DNA of 64,000 bases. It comes from Acidiferrum sp963771295. Lineage in GTDB: Bacteria > Acidobacteriota > Terriglobia > Acidiferrales > UBA7541. Location of the stretch: contig CAVYTB010000005.1 of NCBI GenBank assembly GCA_963771295.1, positions 620,001 to 684,000 on the forward strand, written 5' to 3'. Position numbers and translations under genes: made by a program. Under the pieces are notes generated by a model, which saw only the letters and a program-made list of their open reading frames with translations, was not told where the DNA came from and searched no databases. Below, piece by piece: positions 17,742 to 26,530 of this stretch (position 1 is the first letter of the stretch; the number at the start of each line of letters is the position of its first letter).

Positions 17742-18419
17742 ATGCCCATCCTCTCCCTACAGAATGTCTCTAAGCAATACTCGACCGACGGCCAGCCCGT
17801 TCCCGCCCTCGTTGACGTTTCACTCGACGTCGCCCCCGGCGAGCTCCTCGCCCTCGTTGGACGCAGCGGATGCGGCAAATCCACGCTCCTCAATCTCGCC
17901 GGCGCCATGGATTTTCCCTCCCGCGGCACCGTCCTCATTGATGGCGTGCCAACTTCCGGCCTCGACGACGCTGCCCTCACAATCCTGCGCCGTAATAAAG
18001 TTGGTTTCATTTTTCAGTCCTTCCAACTCCTCCACACCCTCACTGTCTACGAAAATGTCGAGCTGCCTCTTCTGCTCGCTGGCATTCCCCATGCCCGCGC
18101 CACCGCCGGCGAACGTTTGCGCTGGGTCGAGCTCGATGGCCTCGGCAATCGTTATCCTCACCAGCTCTCCGGCGGCCAAATGCAACGCGTTGCCATCGCT
18201 CGCGCTCTGGTGCATTCGCCGAAACTCCTCCTCGCGGATGAGCCCACCGGCAATCTCGACACCACCACAGGTGCTTTGATCCTTAATCTTCTGCAGCGCC
18301 TCACTCGCGAACAAAACACCGCCACGATTCTCGCCACTCACAGCCAGGAAGCCGCCGCCATTGCCGACACTCTCGTGCGCCTCCGCGATGGGCGCATCGA
18401 ATCGATTGAGCGCCGCTGA
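17742..18419 (+). CDS. ABC transporter ATP-binding protein (LolD/MacB/AttE type)
   Basis: A 225-residue ATPase of the LolD/FtsE/MacB group. Seen: Walker A GRSGCGKST (40-48), Q-loop in FIFQSFQLL, signature LSGGQMQR, Walker B LLLADEPTGNLD and the switch His in LATHSQEAA. It precedes the FtsX-type permease by one nucleotide, and the permease gene overlaps an AttH gene. The three-gene order matches attEFGH-like loci, where the ATPase energises movement of a lipid, lipoprotein or peptide across the cell envelope. The substrate is unknown. Confidence 0.93.
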   Translation: MPILSLQNVSKQYSTDGQPVPALVDVSLDVAPGELLALVGRSGCGKSTLLNLAGAMDFPSRGTVLIDGVPTSGLDDAALTILRRNKVGFIFQSFQLLHTLTVYENVELPLLLAGIPHARATAGERLRWVELDGLGNRYPHQLSGGQMQRVAIARALVHSPKLLLADEPTGNLDTTTGALILNLLQRLTREQNTATILATHSQEAAAIADTLVRLRDGRIESIERR

Positions 18420-18420
18420 C

Positions 18421-20976
18421 ATGCCCCACTTCAAACTCTTCTACCGCTTGATGGTCCGGCCGCTTCTTCACGAGCCCGTTCGCCTCACGCTCACCATCCT
18501 TGCCGTTGCGCTCGGCGTGGCTGTCGTGCTGGCCATCGAACTTGCCGGAAACGCCGCCACCGGTTCTTTCCACTCCTCTATGCATACGCTAGCCGGTGAC
18601 AATGATCTGGAGGTCGTCGCATCGGGCGGCGTTCCCGAATCCGTGCCCGCCACTCTGTCCTCGCAACCTTTCCCTCTTCGCATTTCTCCGCGCATCGAGG
18701 ATTACGCCACTGTCACCGACTCCAAGCAGACCCTCCCTCTGATTGGCCTCGATCTCATCGCCGAAGGCAATGGTTACATCCCTCAAGCCTCGGCAAATGT
18801 TTCCGCGCAATCCTCCGACGACTCCCCCGCTGAATCCCTGAAGCGCCTTCAAGATCCCGCCAGCATCTGGGTCGGCTCCAGCCTTGGAAAAAATCCCGGC
18901 GACCAACTCCAACTTCTCGTCAACGATCGCAGTTTCCTTTTCACCGTGCGCGGCGTCTATCCCGACTCCAATGGAAACGACACCGCCATCCTTATGGACA
19001 TCGCTGCCGCCCAAAAAGCTCTCAATCGTTTTGCCCGCGTCGATCGCATCCTCCTCAAACTCCCTGCTGGCGCCGATCTCACCGCATCACAACAACGCAT
19101 TCAAAGTGTCTTGCCCGCGGGCGTCGACGTCCATCCGCAGGGCACCGCCACCAACGAAAATCGCAAAATGCTCGCTGCCTTTCGCTGGAATCTGCGTTTG
19201 CTCAGTTATATAGCTCTGGTCGTCGGCGCTTTCCTCATCTACAACACAATTTCTATTTCCGTCGTTCGTCGCCGTAACGAAATCGGCGTTGTCCGCGCTC
19301 TCGGCGGTAGCCGTTCCGCTATCCTCAGCGCCTTTCTTGGCGAAGCCGCCTGCCTCGGCTTGGCCGGCGCTCTTCTTGCTCTTCCGCTCAGCCGCCTCAT
19401 GGCTGCTGGCGCCGTAAAGCTGATGTCTCTCACCGTTGAATCCCTCTACGTCAGCAGCCGTCCCGGTTCCATCGACCTGACATCTCGCTTCGTCGCTCTC
19501 GCCATTTTGATTGGCGTCGGCGTTGCCGTCTTATCTGCGTTTTCGCCAGCGCGCGAAGCTATGTTGGTCCCTCCTGCCGACGCCATGTCTCGCGGCCGCC
19601 GTGAATACGCTGCCCAAATGCAAAAGCGCCGCGATCTCGTCATCGCCATTCTTCTCGCCGTCGCCGCCGCCTTCGCCTCTCAACTTCCTGCCGTCGCTCG
19701 CAAGCCTCTCTTCGGTTATCTCGCCACCATTCTTCTCATCATCGCCGCAGCCTATGCCATTCCCGCGCTGGTTAGCTTCCTGTCTTCTCTCACCGTGCAA
19801 TCTCTGCAAAAAACCCTTGGCGCCGCGGGCCTCCTCGCCTCTCGCAGCCTGGCCGCATCTCTCAATCGCACTTCTGTCCTGGTCGCCGCTCTTTCCACCG
19901 CCATCGCCATGATGGTTTCCGTCGGCATTATGGTCGGCAGTTTTCGACAGACCGTTGTCACCTGGATGAATGGACAGCTTCCCGCCGATCTTTACATCCG
20001 CCCCGCCGGCAGCCCAGCCGCCGATCGCCATCCCACACTTTCCCCGGACCTCGCTGAAAAAATCGCCGCGCTTCCCGGCGTCGTTTCTGTGGACCGTCTG
20101 CGCGCCTATGAAATCACCTACGACGGCATGCCCGTTACCCTTGCTTCCATGGAACTCAGCACTTCGCGCTCCTATCGCAATTCCGATTTCTTCTCTGGCC
20201 GTCCTGCGGAGGCGGTTCTCGCCGAATTGCGCGGCGCCAACAACATCATCGTCAGCGAACCCTTCACCAATAAGCATCACGTGAAAATCGGCGACACCAT
20301 CACTCTTTCCCTCGGCTCTTCCCGCGCCAATTTCCGCATCACCGATGTTTATCCCGACTATTCCGCCGAACGCGGCTATATCCTCATGGATCGCGTAACC
20401 GCCCTTCGCTACCTCCCGGATCCCATTCCCTCCAACCTCGCTGTCTTTCTAACTCCTTCGGCCAGCGCCGACACCGTCCGCAAAGCCATTCAGCAACTCG
20501 CTGTTGACCGCCACATCCTCGTTTTTTCCAATCGCGATCTACGTGCCGAAGCCATTCGCATTTTCGACCGCACCTTCGCCATCACTTACGCTCTCGAAGC
20601 TGTCGCCGTCTTCGTCGCCGTCATGGGCATAGCCGGCGCCCTTCTCGCTCTGGTCATCGACCGTCGCCGCGAACTCGGCCTCCTTCGTTTCCTCGGCGCC
20701 TCCGCTCCGCAGATTCGCAAACTGATTCTCGTTGAGGCCGGCCTTCTCGGCCTGCTCGCCAATCTCGTCGGCTTCCTCCTCGGCTATCTCCTTTCCCTCA
20801 TCCTCGTTTTCGTTATCAACAAGCAGTCCTTCGGCTGGACCATCCGTTTCCATTGGCCCGTCGCGATCCTCTTCTCCGCTCTCAGTCTGGTGTTTGTCGC
20901 TACCATTCTCGCCGGACTCTATCCCGCGCGCGTCGCCGTTCGACTGAATCCCCTCGAGGTGGTCCATGAAGAGTAG
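18421..20976 (+). CDS. FtsX-like ABC transporter permease, duplicated core
   Basis: An 851-residue permease. A first membrane helix (about 20-42) is followed by a large periplasmic MacB-type domain, then three helices of an FtsX core (about 260-385). A second helix cluster, a second periplasmic domain and a C-terminal FtsX core (about 735-845) follow, so two permease halves are fused, as in YbbP/AttFG-type proteins. ATG at 18421 is one nucleotide after the ATPase stop. A C-terminal NPLEVVHEE tail is typical of the family. It overlaps the downstream attH-like gene by 11 nt. Confidence 0.93.
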   Translation: MPHFKLFYRLMVRPLLHEPVRLTLTILAVALGVAVVLAIELAGNAATGSFHSSMHTLAGDNDLEVVASGGVPESVPATLSSQPFPLRISPRIEDYATVTDSKQTLPLIGLDLIAEGNGYIPQASANVSAQSSDDSPAESLKRLQDPASIWVGSSLGKNPGDQLQLLVNDRSFLFTVRGVYPDSNGNDTAILMDIAAAQKALNRFARVDRILLKLPAGADLTASQQRIQSVLPAGVDVHPQGTATNENRKMLAAFRWNLRLLSYIALVVGAFLIYNTISISVVRRRNEIGVVRALGGSRSAILSAFLGEAACLGLAGALLALPLSRLMAAGAVKLMSLTVESLYVSSRPGSIDLTSRFVALAILIGVGVAVLSAFSPAREAMLVPPADAMSRGRREYAAQMQKRRDLVIAILLAVAAAFASQLPAVARKPLFGYLATILLIIAAAYAIPALVSFLSSLTVQSLQKTLGAAGLLASRSLAASLNRTSVLVAALSTAIAMMVSVGIMVGSFRQTVVTWMNGQLPADLYIRPAGSPAADRHPTLSPDLAEKIAALPGVVSVDRLRAYEITYDGMPVTLASMELSTSRSYRNSDFFSGRPAEAVLAELRGANNIIVSEPFTNKHHVKIGDTITLSLGSSRANFRITDVYPDYSAERGYILMDRVTALRYLPDPIPSNLAVFLTPSASADTVRKAIQQLAVDRHILVFSNRDLRAEAIRIFDRTFAITYALEAVAVFVAVMGIAGALLALVIDRRRELGLLRFLGASAPQIRKLILVEAGLLGLLANLVGFLLGYLLSLILVFVINKQSFGWTIRFHWPVAILFSALSLVFVATILAGLYPARVAVRLNPLEVVHEE

Positions 20977-22054
20977 CGCCCTGCTCTGCGTCGCCCTTTA
21001 CCTCGCCCTCCAGCCCGCTGCCGCGCAGTATCAATCCGCCCTCCCCGGCTACCGCTACGAATTCCCGCGCGATCACTTCAATCATCCCGGCTTTCAAACC
21101 GAGTGGTGGTATTACACCGGCAATCTCACCGCGTCAAACGGGCATCGCTTCGGCTTTGAACTCACTTTTTTCCGTCAGGCCATCAGCCGCGATCCCGCTT
21201 CACAATCCGCCTGGGATATCCGCGACCTCTATCTCGCGCATCTTGCTCTCAGCGATCTCGATGCTGGCGTTTTCTATCATGCCGAGCGCACCAATCGCGC
21301 CGGACCCGGTATCGCCGGAGTCGATCAATCCGCTCTCCGCATCTGGAATGGCAATTGGCAAATCACCTGGAGCGGTTCAGATCAAATGCTTCGCGCCGTC
21401 GACGACCGCTTTTCCCTCGCGCTTCATCTGCATCCCGAGAAACCACCCGTCATCCATGGTGAAAACGGCGTCAGTCAAAAGGCCGAAGGCCCGGGACACG
21501 CTTCTCACAATATTTCCCTCACGCGCCTCAAAACCTCTGGCTCGATTGCGCTCAATGGCAAAACCTATCAAGTCTTCGGCCTCTCCTGGATGGATCACGA
21601 GTTCTTCACCAATCAACTCGATGCCAATCAAGCCGGCTGGGATTGGTTCAGCCTCCAGCTTGCCGATAATACCGAGTTGATGCTTTTCCAGTTGCGCCGC
21701 AAAGACGGCTCCATCGATTCTTTTTCCGCGGGAACCTTCGTCGACGCCCAAGGAAAATCTCACCACCTCGCTTACACGGATTTCATGCTCGCGCCCCTCG
21801 GCGATTCCTGGAAAAGTCCGGTAACTTCCGCCACGTATCCTGTCAGCTGGAAAATTTCTGTCCCTAAACTGGGCATTGAATTGGAAGCCGTCACCGCGCT
21901 CAAATCTCAGGAATTAACCGGCCACAGCAAATGGCTTCCGAACTACTGGGAAGGAGCAATCTCCGTCTCAGGCCACAAAGACAATTCACCTTTAAAAGGT
22001 GTCGGCTACTTAGAAATGACCGGCTACGACCGCCCCGTCCTGCTGCCGCACTGA
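20966..22054 (+). CDS. AttH/CrtC-like lipocalin-fold protein
   Basis: A 362-residue secreted protein with a signal peptide (LLCVALYLALQPAAA) and the double-lipocalin AttH/CrtC (hydroxyneurosporene synthase-like) fold. Family signatures are EWWYYTGNL near residue 45, GLSWMDHEF near residue 207 and a second WDWFSLQL strand. It is translationally coupled to the FtsX permease by an 11-nt overlap. In attEFGH-type loci AttH is the envelope partner of the exporter and may carry a hydrophobic ligand. Enzymatic CrtC activity is unlikely because no carotenoid genes are nearby. Confidence 0.9.
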   Translation: MKSSALLCVALYLALQPAAAQYQSALPGYRYEFPRDHFNHPGFQTEWWYYTGNLTASNGHRFGFELTFFRQAISRDPASQSAWDIRDLYLAHLALSDLDAGVFYHAERTNRAGPGIAGVDQSALRIWNGNWQITWSGSDQMLRAVDDRFSLALHLHPEKPPVIHGENGVSQKAEGPGHASHNISLTRLKTSGSIALNGKTYQVFGLSWMDHEFFTNQLDANQAGWDWFSLQLADNTELMLFQLRRKDGSIDSFSAGTFVDAQGKSHHLAYTDFMLAPLGDSWKSPVTSATYPVSWKISVPKLGIELEAVTALKSQELTGHSKWLPNYWEGAISVSGHKDNSPLKGVGYLEMTGYDRPVLLPH

Positions 22055-22125
22055 TCCACGCCCACGCCCGTGCACCATATTCCTAAAGGTGTGACGTCCA
22101 GTTTTTAGTCTTAAATGTAGCTGGG

Positions 22126-22400
22126 TGAAGATCTTAATCCCAAAGTTTTTAGTCTGAAATGGAGACGGGTGCCCCAGGCGCCGGTTTTGCAACTGGGGTC
22201 TTCGCACTTACTCTTGAAGATCTTAATCCCAAAGTTTTTAGTCTCAAATATAGCCGAGCGCCCCAGGTGCCGATTTCGCAACTGGGGTCTTCGCACTTAG
22301 TCTTGAAGATCTTAATCCCAAAGTTTTTAGTCTGAAATGGAGACGGGTGCCCCAGGTGCCGGTTTTGCACCTGGGGTCTTCGCGCTTGCTCTCGAAGATC
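22126..22400 (+). repeat. Three tandem 89-bp units, each with hairpin repeat A
   Basis: Units begin TGAAGATCTTAATCC at 22126, 22215 and 22304, with a partial fourth from 22393. Each contains AAAGTTTTTAGTCT, then the hairpin (22172-22198, 22261-22287, 22350-22376), then GGGGTCTTCGC. Arm sequences differ between units. There are no genes between 22055 and 22531; the rest is a 'gctggcttttatgccagcc' dispersed motif at about 22441. Confidence 0.88.
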
Positions 22401-22531
22401 TCAATCCCAAAATTCCTGTGAGTTTTTTATGCTGAAGCGCTGGCTTTTATGCCAGCCTCGATTTGTACAGAGGACGTGTGACAACTACTGTTTGTCGGAA
22501 GGGCACGACTTCAATCGTGCCGCATCTGCCT

Positions 22532-23332
22532 TCACCCGGTTACAATACCTTCCAACGCCGACTTATTCTTGATCACCAGCGTCGACCCCATCACCTGCAC
22601 CAACTGCTTTCTCCGGAAATCCGCTAACAGCCTCGTCACCGTCTCTCGCGACGACCCGATCATCTGCGCGATTTCTTCGTGCGTCAGCGTCAACTTGATT
22701 CGCACTTGCCCTTTTTCTTCTGGATAGTTCGCCGCCCATTCCAGCAAGAATCGCGCCAGCTTTTCTCCGGCCGAGTGCGACAGCCCGATCGTGCGCATCT
22801 CCGCCACCGCCGCGTGATACGTCTCACCCAATTGTTGCGCCACCCGAAGGGCTGCTTCCCCGTTTTCTTTCAGAAAATTCAGAAACTCGTTCCGCGAAAT
22901 GAAGTTTGCCTGCGCTGGCTCGATCACATCCCCGGTGAGTTCGTAACATGTCCCTGTGACGGTCGCTGGCAGGCCTAGGACTTCCCCTGGCTCCGAAATC
23001 CTCAGAATCAGGGTCTTACCATCCGCAGATGATGTCGACAGTTTCACCCGCCCGCTGCACAGGATGAACACTCCTCTGGCCGGCTGCCCTTCCACAAATA
23101 ATGTCGCTCCCTTTGGATACGATGCCGAGGAAGTTATTGTAGACAAAGCCTTTACCGACGCTTCCGGCAGGTTACAGAATAGCCGCTCTTCCCGATGCGG
23201 GCACGCCAGGCAATTCTCAATGATCTCCAGCCCATAGGGCGCTCGCATGGAGGTTCCGTCCGGGAGTGTTTCCCCGTCCGTGCGTGTCACAAATTGGAAC
23301 CTTGTGCCGTTCCGTCGCCAGCCATTCAGCAT
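22532..23332 (-). CDS. Crp/Fnr family transcriptional regulator with N-terminal cysteine cluster
   Basis: A 266-residue regulator. The cyclic-nucleotide-binding beta-roll spans about 60-175 and the C-terminal winged helix-turn-helix about 190-260, with THEEIAQMIGSSRETVTRLLADF as the recognition region. The SRETVTR helix is FNR/CRP-like. Before the beta-roll are C41, C44 and C53 (C-x2-C-x8-C), and C92 lies in the roll, so four cysteines are placed somewhat like the FNR iron-sulfur ligands. Oxygen or redox sensing is therefore plausible. It is divergent from a small Cys-containing gene and a palindrome lies between them. Confidence 0.9.
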   Translation of the reverse strand: MLNGWRRNGTRFQFVTRTDGETLPDGTSMRAPYGLEIIENCLACPHREERLFCNLPEASVKALSTITSSASYPKGATLFVEGQPARGVFILCSGRVKLSTSSADGKTLILRISEPGEVLGLPATVTGTCYELTGDVIEPAQANFISRNEFLNFLKENGEAALRVAQQLGETYHAAVAEMRTIGLSHSAGEKLARFLLEWAANYPEEKGQVRIKLTLTHEEIAQMIGSSRETVTRLLADFRRKQLVQVMGSTLVIKNKSALEGIVTG

Positions 23333-23382
23333 GCCATCACCTACTTATGTGACAGTGATACCTCACCCCGTCGCAGTCTCCT

Positions 23383-23396
23383 GTGATAAACATCAC
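23383..23396. promoter_or_regulatory. Predicted Crp/Fnr-type operator
   Basis: GTGATAAACATCAC is a perfect palindrome of form GTGAT-N4-ATCAC, close to the FNR/DNR consensus TTGAT-N4-ATCAA. It sits 51 nt upstream of the regulator start and 69 nt upstream of the divergent gene, so it could control either or both. Confidence 0.6.
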
Positions 23397-23465
23397 GCCA
23401 CTTGGTGACTCCTGACACCGCCCTTCTCCTCCTTTCGGCTCACCATTCCGCCTGGGGATCTCCCA

Positions 23466-23843
23466 ATGCCAGACAAGCGCGATGTTCTCCAGGTCTTACG
23501 CGCCGAACTCGCCTTCGTCGATTCCGGCGGGTATCGAAAAACGCAACGTTTTTCGTGGCGTCCTAATTTTGTTTTCGAGGATTCTCCCACCTGTTTCAAT
23601 TTCCACGATCCTGATCATCCGCAACCCTGTTCCGAATGCCTGCTGATGCAATTCGTCCCGCAGGATCGCCGCGAAACACGTTTCCCCTGCCGTCATATCC
23701 CCCTCACCAGCCGCGGCGAGACCGTGAATTCTTTTTATGAGTGGGGCACGGAAGAAGAATTGGAGACCGCTCTGCGCGCCTGGCTCCTTCGCATCATTGC
23801 CCTCGTGGAGCAGGAAGAACGCGCCAGTTCGCAGCCTGCTTGA
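23466..23843 (+). CDS. Small cysteine-containing hypothetical protein
   Basis: A 125-residue soluble protein of unknown family. It has FNFHDPDHPQPCSECLL near the middle and a second Cys in RFPCRHIPL, giving a C-x2-C plus C/H arrangement that could bind a metal. The C-terminus is an acidic amphipathic helix. It is divergent from the Crp/Fnr gene with a shared palindrome in the 133-nt gap, and a strong intrinsic terminator follows at 23905, so it is probably a single-gene transcript under that regulator. Confidence 0.75.
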   Translation: MPDKRDVLQVLRAELAFVDSGGYRKTQRFSWRPNFVFEDSPTCFNFHDPDHPQPCSECLLMQFVPQDRRETRFPCRHIPLTSRGETVNSFYEWGTEEELETALRAWLLRIIALVEQEERASSQPA

Positions 23844-23904
23844 ATACGAAATTCGCCCGCCAGGAATCGCGGGCTCGCTTGTCGTTGAATGGATAAAATA
23901 GAGA

Positions 23905-23944
23905 GAGAGGCTCCTTCACATCCGGAAGGAGCCTCTCGTTTTTT
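23905..23944 (+). terminator. Intrinsic terminator after the small Cys protein
   Basis: GAGAGGCTCCTT pairs with AAGGAGCCTCTC over a 9-nt loop, then a run of T (GTTTTTT). Strong 12-bp stem. Confidence 0.92.
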
Positions 23945-23964
23945 CCGCGCCCGATCACCGGGTG

Positions 23965-23990
23965 CCCCAGGTGCCGATTTTGCACCTGGG
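23965..23990 (+). repeat. Hairpin repeat A, copy 5
   Basis: Stem CCCAGGTGC / GCACCTGGG, loop CGATTTT, followed by TCTTCGC as in the tandem array. The 23844-24209 gap also holds one 'agtcttaaatgtagcgctgg' dispersed motif at about 24053 and repeat B copy 3; no gene was seen. Confidence 0.85.
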
Positions 23991-24154
23991 TCTTCGCACA
24001 ACTCACGGGATCTCACCCCTTCAGAATTCCTGCGACAACCGCTCCAGGGGTTTAGTCTTAAATGTAGCGCTGGTCTTTTATGCCAGCCCCGATTCTCCCG
24101 TAGAGTCCGCGTCACACGCCCGTCTTTCGACAGACGCCACGCATAACTTTCATT

Positions 24155-24198
24155 TGTCATTCCGAACGGATTCTGCGGAGTGAGGAATCTCTCTTTTC
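24155..24198 (+). repeat. Dispersed repeat B, copy 3 (diverged)
   Basis: TGTCATTCCGAACGGATTC, then GAGTGAGGAATCTCTCTTTTCG; a diverged copy of the family. Confidence 0.7.
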
Positions 24199-24209
24199 GT
24201 CGAATTCTT

Positions 24210-25259
24210 TTACTGCTGCTCTAAATAATGCGTCTCCGGCAGTTCCGCCAACCGCACCGCGGCCTGTTCCGGCGTAATATCTCGCTGCGGCATGCACAAC
24301 AGTTCGTATCCCACCATAAATTTCTGCACCGTCGCCGAACGCAACAACGGTGGAAGAAAATGCGCGTGAAAATGCCAGCCTGAATAATCGCCGCCCCCAG
24401 ACAGCCGTTGATGCAGTCCCGCCGAATACGGAAAATCCGTCTCAAACAAATTGTCGTAGCGCGTCGTCAGCCGCCCCAGCATACTCCCGAATAAATTCTT
24501 CTCTTCAACCGTGAAATCCAGCAGCGAGGCGATATGCCGTTTGCTCACGATCATCGTTTCGTAGGGCCATACCGCCCAGAACGGCACCAGCGCCACAAAC
24601 CCTTCGTTCTCGCAAACGATCCTTTCCTTTTCTTCCATTTCCAATTTCAAGTAGTCGCACAGCAAACAACTATTCTTCCGTTTCCGGTAATCTTCAAACG
24701 AATCCACCTCTCGTTGCGGTATGTTTGGGATGGCGCTCGCCGCCCAAATCTGGCAGTGCGGGTGCGGATTGCTCGCGCCCATCAATGCTCCGCGGTTCTC
24801 GAATATCTGCACGTGCTTCACCCACGCCAGTTTTTCCAGCGATTGCAGTTCCTCGGTCCACGCGTCCACCACTCCCCGCAACTCTTCCTGCGACATTCGC
24901 GCAATTGTCAGGTCGTGCCGCGGCGAAAAACACACCACCCGGCATCTTCCCGACACCGGCTCTCCCACTAGCAACTCGTTCGCCTGCGCCGGTTGTTCTT
25001 GCACCTCTGGCAGCAGCGCCGGAAAATCATTGTCGAACGCAAACGTCTTTTTATATTCGGGGTTCCGCACGCCGCCGGAACGCGCATTGCCGGGGCACAA
25101 ATAACAGGTCGGATCGTACTGCAGCCCTGCAGGCACGCTTTTCTTCTCTACTTTTCCTTGCCACGGTCGCTGCGTTCGCTGCGGCGATACCAGCAACCAT
25201 TCCCGCGTTAGCGGATTAAATCGCCGGTGCGGTTTTTTCGCGAAGTCACCAGTGTTCAT
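24210..25259 (-). CDS. galT: Galactose-1-phosphate uridylyltransferase
   Basis: A 349-residue Leloir-pathway enzyme that swaps UDP between UDP-glucose and galactose-1-phosphate. The catalytic HPH triplet is at 166-168 within SNPHPHCQIWA, and the zinc-type C52/C55 pair is in CYLCPGN. Both HIT-like halves are present and length is normal. The start is 1 nt after the galK stop. It is the last gene of the isomerase-araD-galK-galT unit, so galactose and pentose use appear co-expressed. Confidence 0.96.
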   Translation of the reverse strand: MNTGDFAKKPHRRFNPLTREWLLVSPQRTQRPWQGKVEKKSVPAGLQYDPTCYLCPGNARSGGVRNPEYKKTFAFDNDFPALLPEVQEQPAQANELLVGEPVSGRCRVVCFSPRHDLTIARMSQEELRGVVDAWTEELQSLEKLAWVKHVQIFENRGALMGASNPHPHCQIWAASAIPNIPQREVDSFEDYRKRKNSCLLCDYLKLEMEEKERIVCENEGFVALVPFWAVWPYETMIVSKRHIASLLDFTVEEKNLFGSMLGRLTTRYDNLFETDFPYSAGLHQRLSGGGDYSGWHFHAHFLPPLLRSATVQKFMVGYELLCMPQRDITPEQAAVRLAELPETHYLEQQ

Positions 25260-25260
25260 C

Positions 25261-26448
25261 TCATTTCACGGGCACGCTTTGCGCGCCATCGGCCGCTTTG
25301 AAACTGTAAATTTCCGGTTTCAGCCTGGTCTGTTCCTGATATTCCTTGGCCGTCACCTCGCAAAAAGACTCCACCGCTCCTTGCGCCACCAGGTTGATAG
25401 TGCATCCTCCGAACCCGCCTCCGGTCATGCGCGCTCCCAGCACGCCCCGCTGTTTTCCGGCGATGTCCACCAGCACATCCAATTCCCGGCAGCTCACTTC
25501 GTAGTCCTCTCGCAGACTCTCGTGCGATTCCGCCATCCACCTTCCCAGCGGCCCCAGTTCCCCGCTTTCAAACGCCTTCGCCGCCTTCAACGTCCGCTCG
25601 TCTTCCGTCACCACGTGCCTGCATCTCCTGTAAATCACCTTTGGCAAAAGGTCGCGATGCAGTTCCAGTTGCGCTGAACTCACGTCGCGCAACGCTTCGA
25701 TCTCTGGCATCACTTTCTTGAGCAGCCGCACTCCTTCTTCGCATTCACCGCGCCGCTTGTTGTATTCGTTCGCCGCCAGTTCGTGCTTCACCATTGTGTT
25801 GCACACTACCAGCGTCACATCCTCCGGCATCGGGATCAGTCGCCCTTCCAGCGACCGGCAATCCAGCAGCACCGCGTTGTTCCTCTGCCCATGCACCGCG
25901 ATGAACTGATCCATGATTCCGCACCGCGCTCCAACGTATTCGTTTTCCGCCCGCTGGCACAGCAACGCCAGGCTTTTCTTGTCCATCGATGAATCGGAAT
26001 TCTCCAGCAGCGCCAGCGCCGTGGCCACTTCAATCGCCGCCGAAGAACTCAATCCCGATCCCAGCGGCACTTCCCCCGCAATGTACAGGCTGCAACCTTT
26101 CAGCGGATATCCTGCCTGCATCAACGCCCACGCCACGCCCAGCGGATAACTTGCCCACCCCGTCTTCGGCCACGCCGCCGTATTCCCTATCTCTACCTTT
26201 ACGTCTTCGCCGAAATTCTCCGAATGGATCGCCAGCCTTCCATCCACTCGCGGCGCCGCTCCTACCCAGCACGAAAAATTGATTGCCGCCGGCATCACGA
26301 ATCCCTGGTTGTAATCCGTGTGCTCGCCTATCAGGTTTACCCGTCCCGGCGCGCGATACACTCGCCCTTTTTCTCCGAATTGTCTTTGGAACCGGTCCGC
26401 CACTTCTTGCGCTGTGTACATGAGGGGTATTGAGGCACTTTCAGGCAT
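25261..26448 (-). CDS. galK: Galactokinase
   Basis: A 395-residue GHMP kinase that phosphorylates galactose at C1. Signatures: GRVNLIGEHTDY at 35-46 (galactose binding), PLGSGLSSSAA (ATP-binding GHMP motif 2), and GARMTGGGFGGC near the C-terminus (motif 3). A second Met at residue 10 (26421) could be the start. It follows araD after 82 nt and couples to galT, giving Leloir genes downstream of the pentose genes. No galE was seen; galM is at 61955. Confidence 0.96.
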   Translation of the reverse strand: MPESASIPLMYTAQEVADRFQRQFGEKGRVYRAPGRVNLIGEHTDYNQGFVMPAAINFSCWVGAAPRVDGRLAIHSENFGEDVKVEIGNTAAWPKTGWASYPLGVAWALMQAGYPLKGCSLYIAGEVPLGSGLSSSAAIEVATALALLENSDSSMDKKSLALLCQRAENEYVGARCGIMDQFIAVHGQRNNAVLLDCRSLEGRLIPMPEDVTLVVCNTMVKHELAANEYNKRRGECEEGVRLLKKVMPEIEALRDVSSAQLELHRDLLPKVIYRRCRHVVTEDERTLKAAKAFESGELGPLGRWMAESHESLREDYEVSCRELDVLVDIAGKQRGVLGARMTGGGFGGCTINLVAQGAVESFCEVTAKEYQEQTRLKPEIYSFKAADGAQSVPVK

Positions 26449-26530
26449 GGATTCCTATCAGACGAATCTTACTGTCTCTGGAGCGCATTCGAAAGCCCGA
26501 AAGCAACGCAACCAGAAACGCGCCGCCGGC

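Noticed and set aside
22126..22400. Regular 89-bp spacing suggesting a CRISPR array
   Set aside because: Units are tandem copies of one long sequence with hairpins; there are no short identical repeats with unique spacers, and no cas gene is near.
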